Below, piece by piece: positions 63,263 to 64,000 of a stretch of DNA of 64,000 bases. Each line of letters starts with the position of its first letter. Within the stretch, counting starts at the first letter, position 1. Location of the stretch: the NCBI GenBank assembly GCA_902576905.1, contig CACGWW010000003.1, forward strand, positions 1 through 64,000, read 5' to 3'. The position numbers and the translations under genes are program-made. The stretch comes from an uncultured Alphaproteobacteria bacterium (GTDB lineage Bacteria > Pseudomonadota > Alphaproteobacteria > Rhodobacterales > Rhodobacteraceae). The notes beneath the pieces are model-generated. The model was given only the letters and a program-made list of their open reading frames with translations, was not told the DNA's origin and did no database searches.

Positions 63263-64000
63263 TTATATTTTTCCAAGGTATTCGACAGGTGGAGCCTTCC
63301 TGAACCTTATTATTGGTTTATCTATATTTCTCAAATCAACAGAAACTACGGTTTTTAAAAGCTTATCTGTCTCGCGCAGAAACATGCACATTACCTTTAA
63401 TCCTTCATTCAAATTATTCTCTGGCAACTTGAAAACCAACTCGCTTTTCATATGAATGTCCCATCGCCTTTCTCCAATCCATTCATAGTATAATACCTCT
63501 GATTGATATGATCCTATTTCATTTACTATTGCTAATAATGCATTGATATTTGTTGGTGCATCTTTTCCAACTAAAAGCGGGAAACTTGATAGCCCTTCAT
63601 AATTTTGTTTTATCGACAATATAACTCCATCACTATCAAGGACCTCATACATATCGTTATTAAAAAATACTACGGCTTCTTTTCTTTCAATAACATTTAC
63701 AATTACAAATCCATCAGTAGAAAATTTAACAAAAGCTTTTTTAACCTTTCTTTTATCTTCTATCTTTTCTCTTAGGGCCTGAGCTTTCAACGCGGACAAC
63801 CCTTCTGTTGCAGCGTTCTCAATTAAAATTATTATTTCTTTTTTCAACGACTCTTGGGCACCTTTTACTAAAATTCTTGTTATGGAGAGTTCTGTTAGGC
63901 CCTTGTATATAGCGGAACTTTCCTCACTCAAAAATTTAATTTCTGCATTTAGGTCAATGTTTTTGTTAAGAAATTTTTGCGATAGAAATATGCTAACAAC
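63263..64000 (-). CDS. ftsQ: Cell division protein FtsQ, 5' end outside the window
   Basis: About 245 visible residues, running past the right edge. The visible N-terminus (VVSIFLSQKF) looks like the end of the single transmembrane helix. A POTRA domain follows (LTELSITRILVKGAQESLKKEII), then the FtsQ/DivIB beta domain with NVIERKEAVVFFNN and YEVLDSDGVIL, ending in the NIDKPIIRFR strand. It recruits FtsB and FtsL to the divisome. The frame is open to the window edge, so the true start is upstream. ftsA follows 13 nt after its stop. Confidence 0.9.
   Translation of the reverse strand, partial: VVSIFLSQKFLNKNIDLNAEIKFLSEESSAIYKGLTELSITRILVKGAQESLKKEIIILIENAATEGLSALKAQALREKIEDKRKVKKAFVKFSTDGFVIVNVIERKEAVVFFNNDMYEVLDSDGVILSIKQNYEGLSSFPLLVGKDAPTNINALLAIVNEIGSYQSEVLYYEWIGERRWDIHMKSELVFKLPENNLNEGLKVMCMFLRETDKLLKTVVSVDLRNIDKPIIRFRKAPPVEYLGKI

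Noticed and set aside
1-64000. Search for CRISPR arrays, insertion sequences, integrases, prophage genes and defence systems
   Set aside because: No regularly spaced repeats, transposase motifs, att-like duplications at the tRNA-Pro end, or defence-gene families were seen; the tRNA is followed directly by dcd, not an integrase.

Overview
The window is a dense, AT-rich stretch of bacterial chromosome. The gene content and local order point to an alphaproteobacterium, most likely a streamlined marine Rhodobacterales-type genome. This is inferred from conserved neighbourhoods recalled from that order: glyQ–DUF6446–glyS–PEP-binding protein–cell-wall hydrolase; bamE / DUF177–rpmF–plsX–ihfA–merR; tRNA-Pro–dcd; bolA / J protein–cobS–cobT; dksA with a FAD monooxygenase and a MoxR/VWA pair; and ftsQ-ftsA-ftsZ-lpxC-bamD-recN. 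I see no insertion sequence, prophage, CRISPR array, toxin-antitoxin pair or defence island. Nearly all of it is vertically inherited core metabolism.

Layout. 1-18.4 kb, all minus strand: gor (cut by the window edge), rpiA, thiamine pyrophosphokinase, DUF2842, purA, serA, serC, glmM, folP, a HAD phosphatase, folB, a SleB-type hydrolase, a PPDK-like protein, glyS/DUF6446/glyQ and folE. 18.6-25.8 kb, mostly plus: pyrC, pyrE, an olsB-like acyltransferase and msrB/bamE, then the YceD-L32-PlsX-IHF-MerR block and tRNA-Pro-dcd. 25.8-30.8 kb, minus: scpB, scpA, a SPOR protein, argS and dgt. 30.9-36.7 kb: erpA, xth, FAD monooxygenase/dksA, and a MoxR ATPase–small membrane peptide–VWA protein–M48 protease run. 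36.7-41.8 kb, minus: the four subunits of sarcosine oxidase. 41.9-49.1 kb: ccmI, ruvX, dusA, a class I amidotransferase, pepN and gatB. 49.2-56.8 kb: bolA, J protein, cobS, cobT, aminopeptidase P, a thioesterase and a D-lactate/glycolate-type dehydrogenase. 56.8-64 kb, minus: recN, bamD, lpxC, ftsZ, ftsA and ftsQ (cut by the window edge).

Together the genes cover folate/one-carbon supply (folE, folB, folP, sarcosine oxidase, serine-glycine genes), nucleotides (purA, pyrC, pyrE, dcd, dgt), envelope growth (glmM, lpxC, bamD, bamE, plsX, olsB), division and chromosome handling (ftsQAZ, scpAB, recN, ruvX, ihfA) and translation (glyQS, argS, gatB, rpmF, tRNA-Pro). Genes are packed tightly: stop/start overlaps are common, several convergent pairs are one base apart or overlap, and TTG starts are frequent. 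No intergenic stretch exceeds about 200 bases.

No clearly new multi-gene system stands out. The best leads are: a perfect hairpin that buries the lpxC ribosome-binding site; a PPDK-like protein with intact phosphotransfer chemistry but a decayed ATP-binding half; an unannotated 50-residue membrane peptide inside the MoxR/VWA operon; two GANTC methylation sites in an inverted repeat upstream of ftsZ; a DksA that keeps one of four zinc cysteines; and the absence of fabH from its usual place after plsX.
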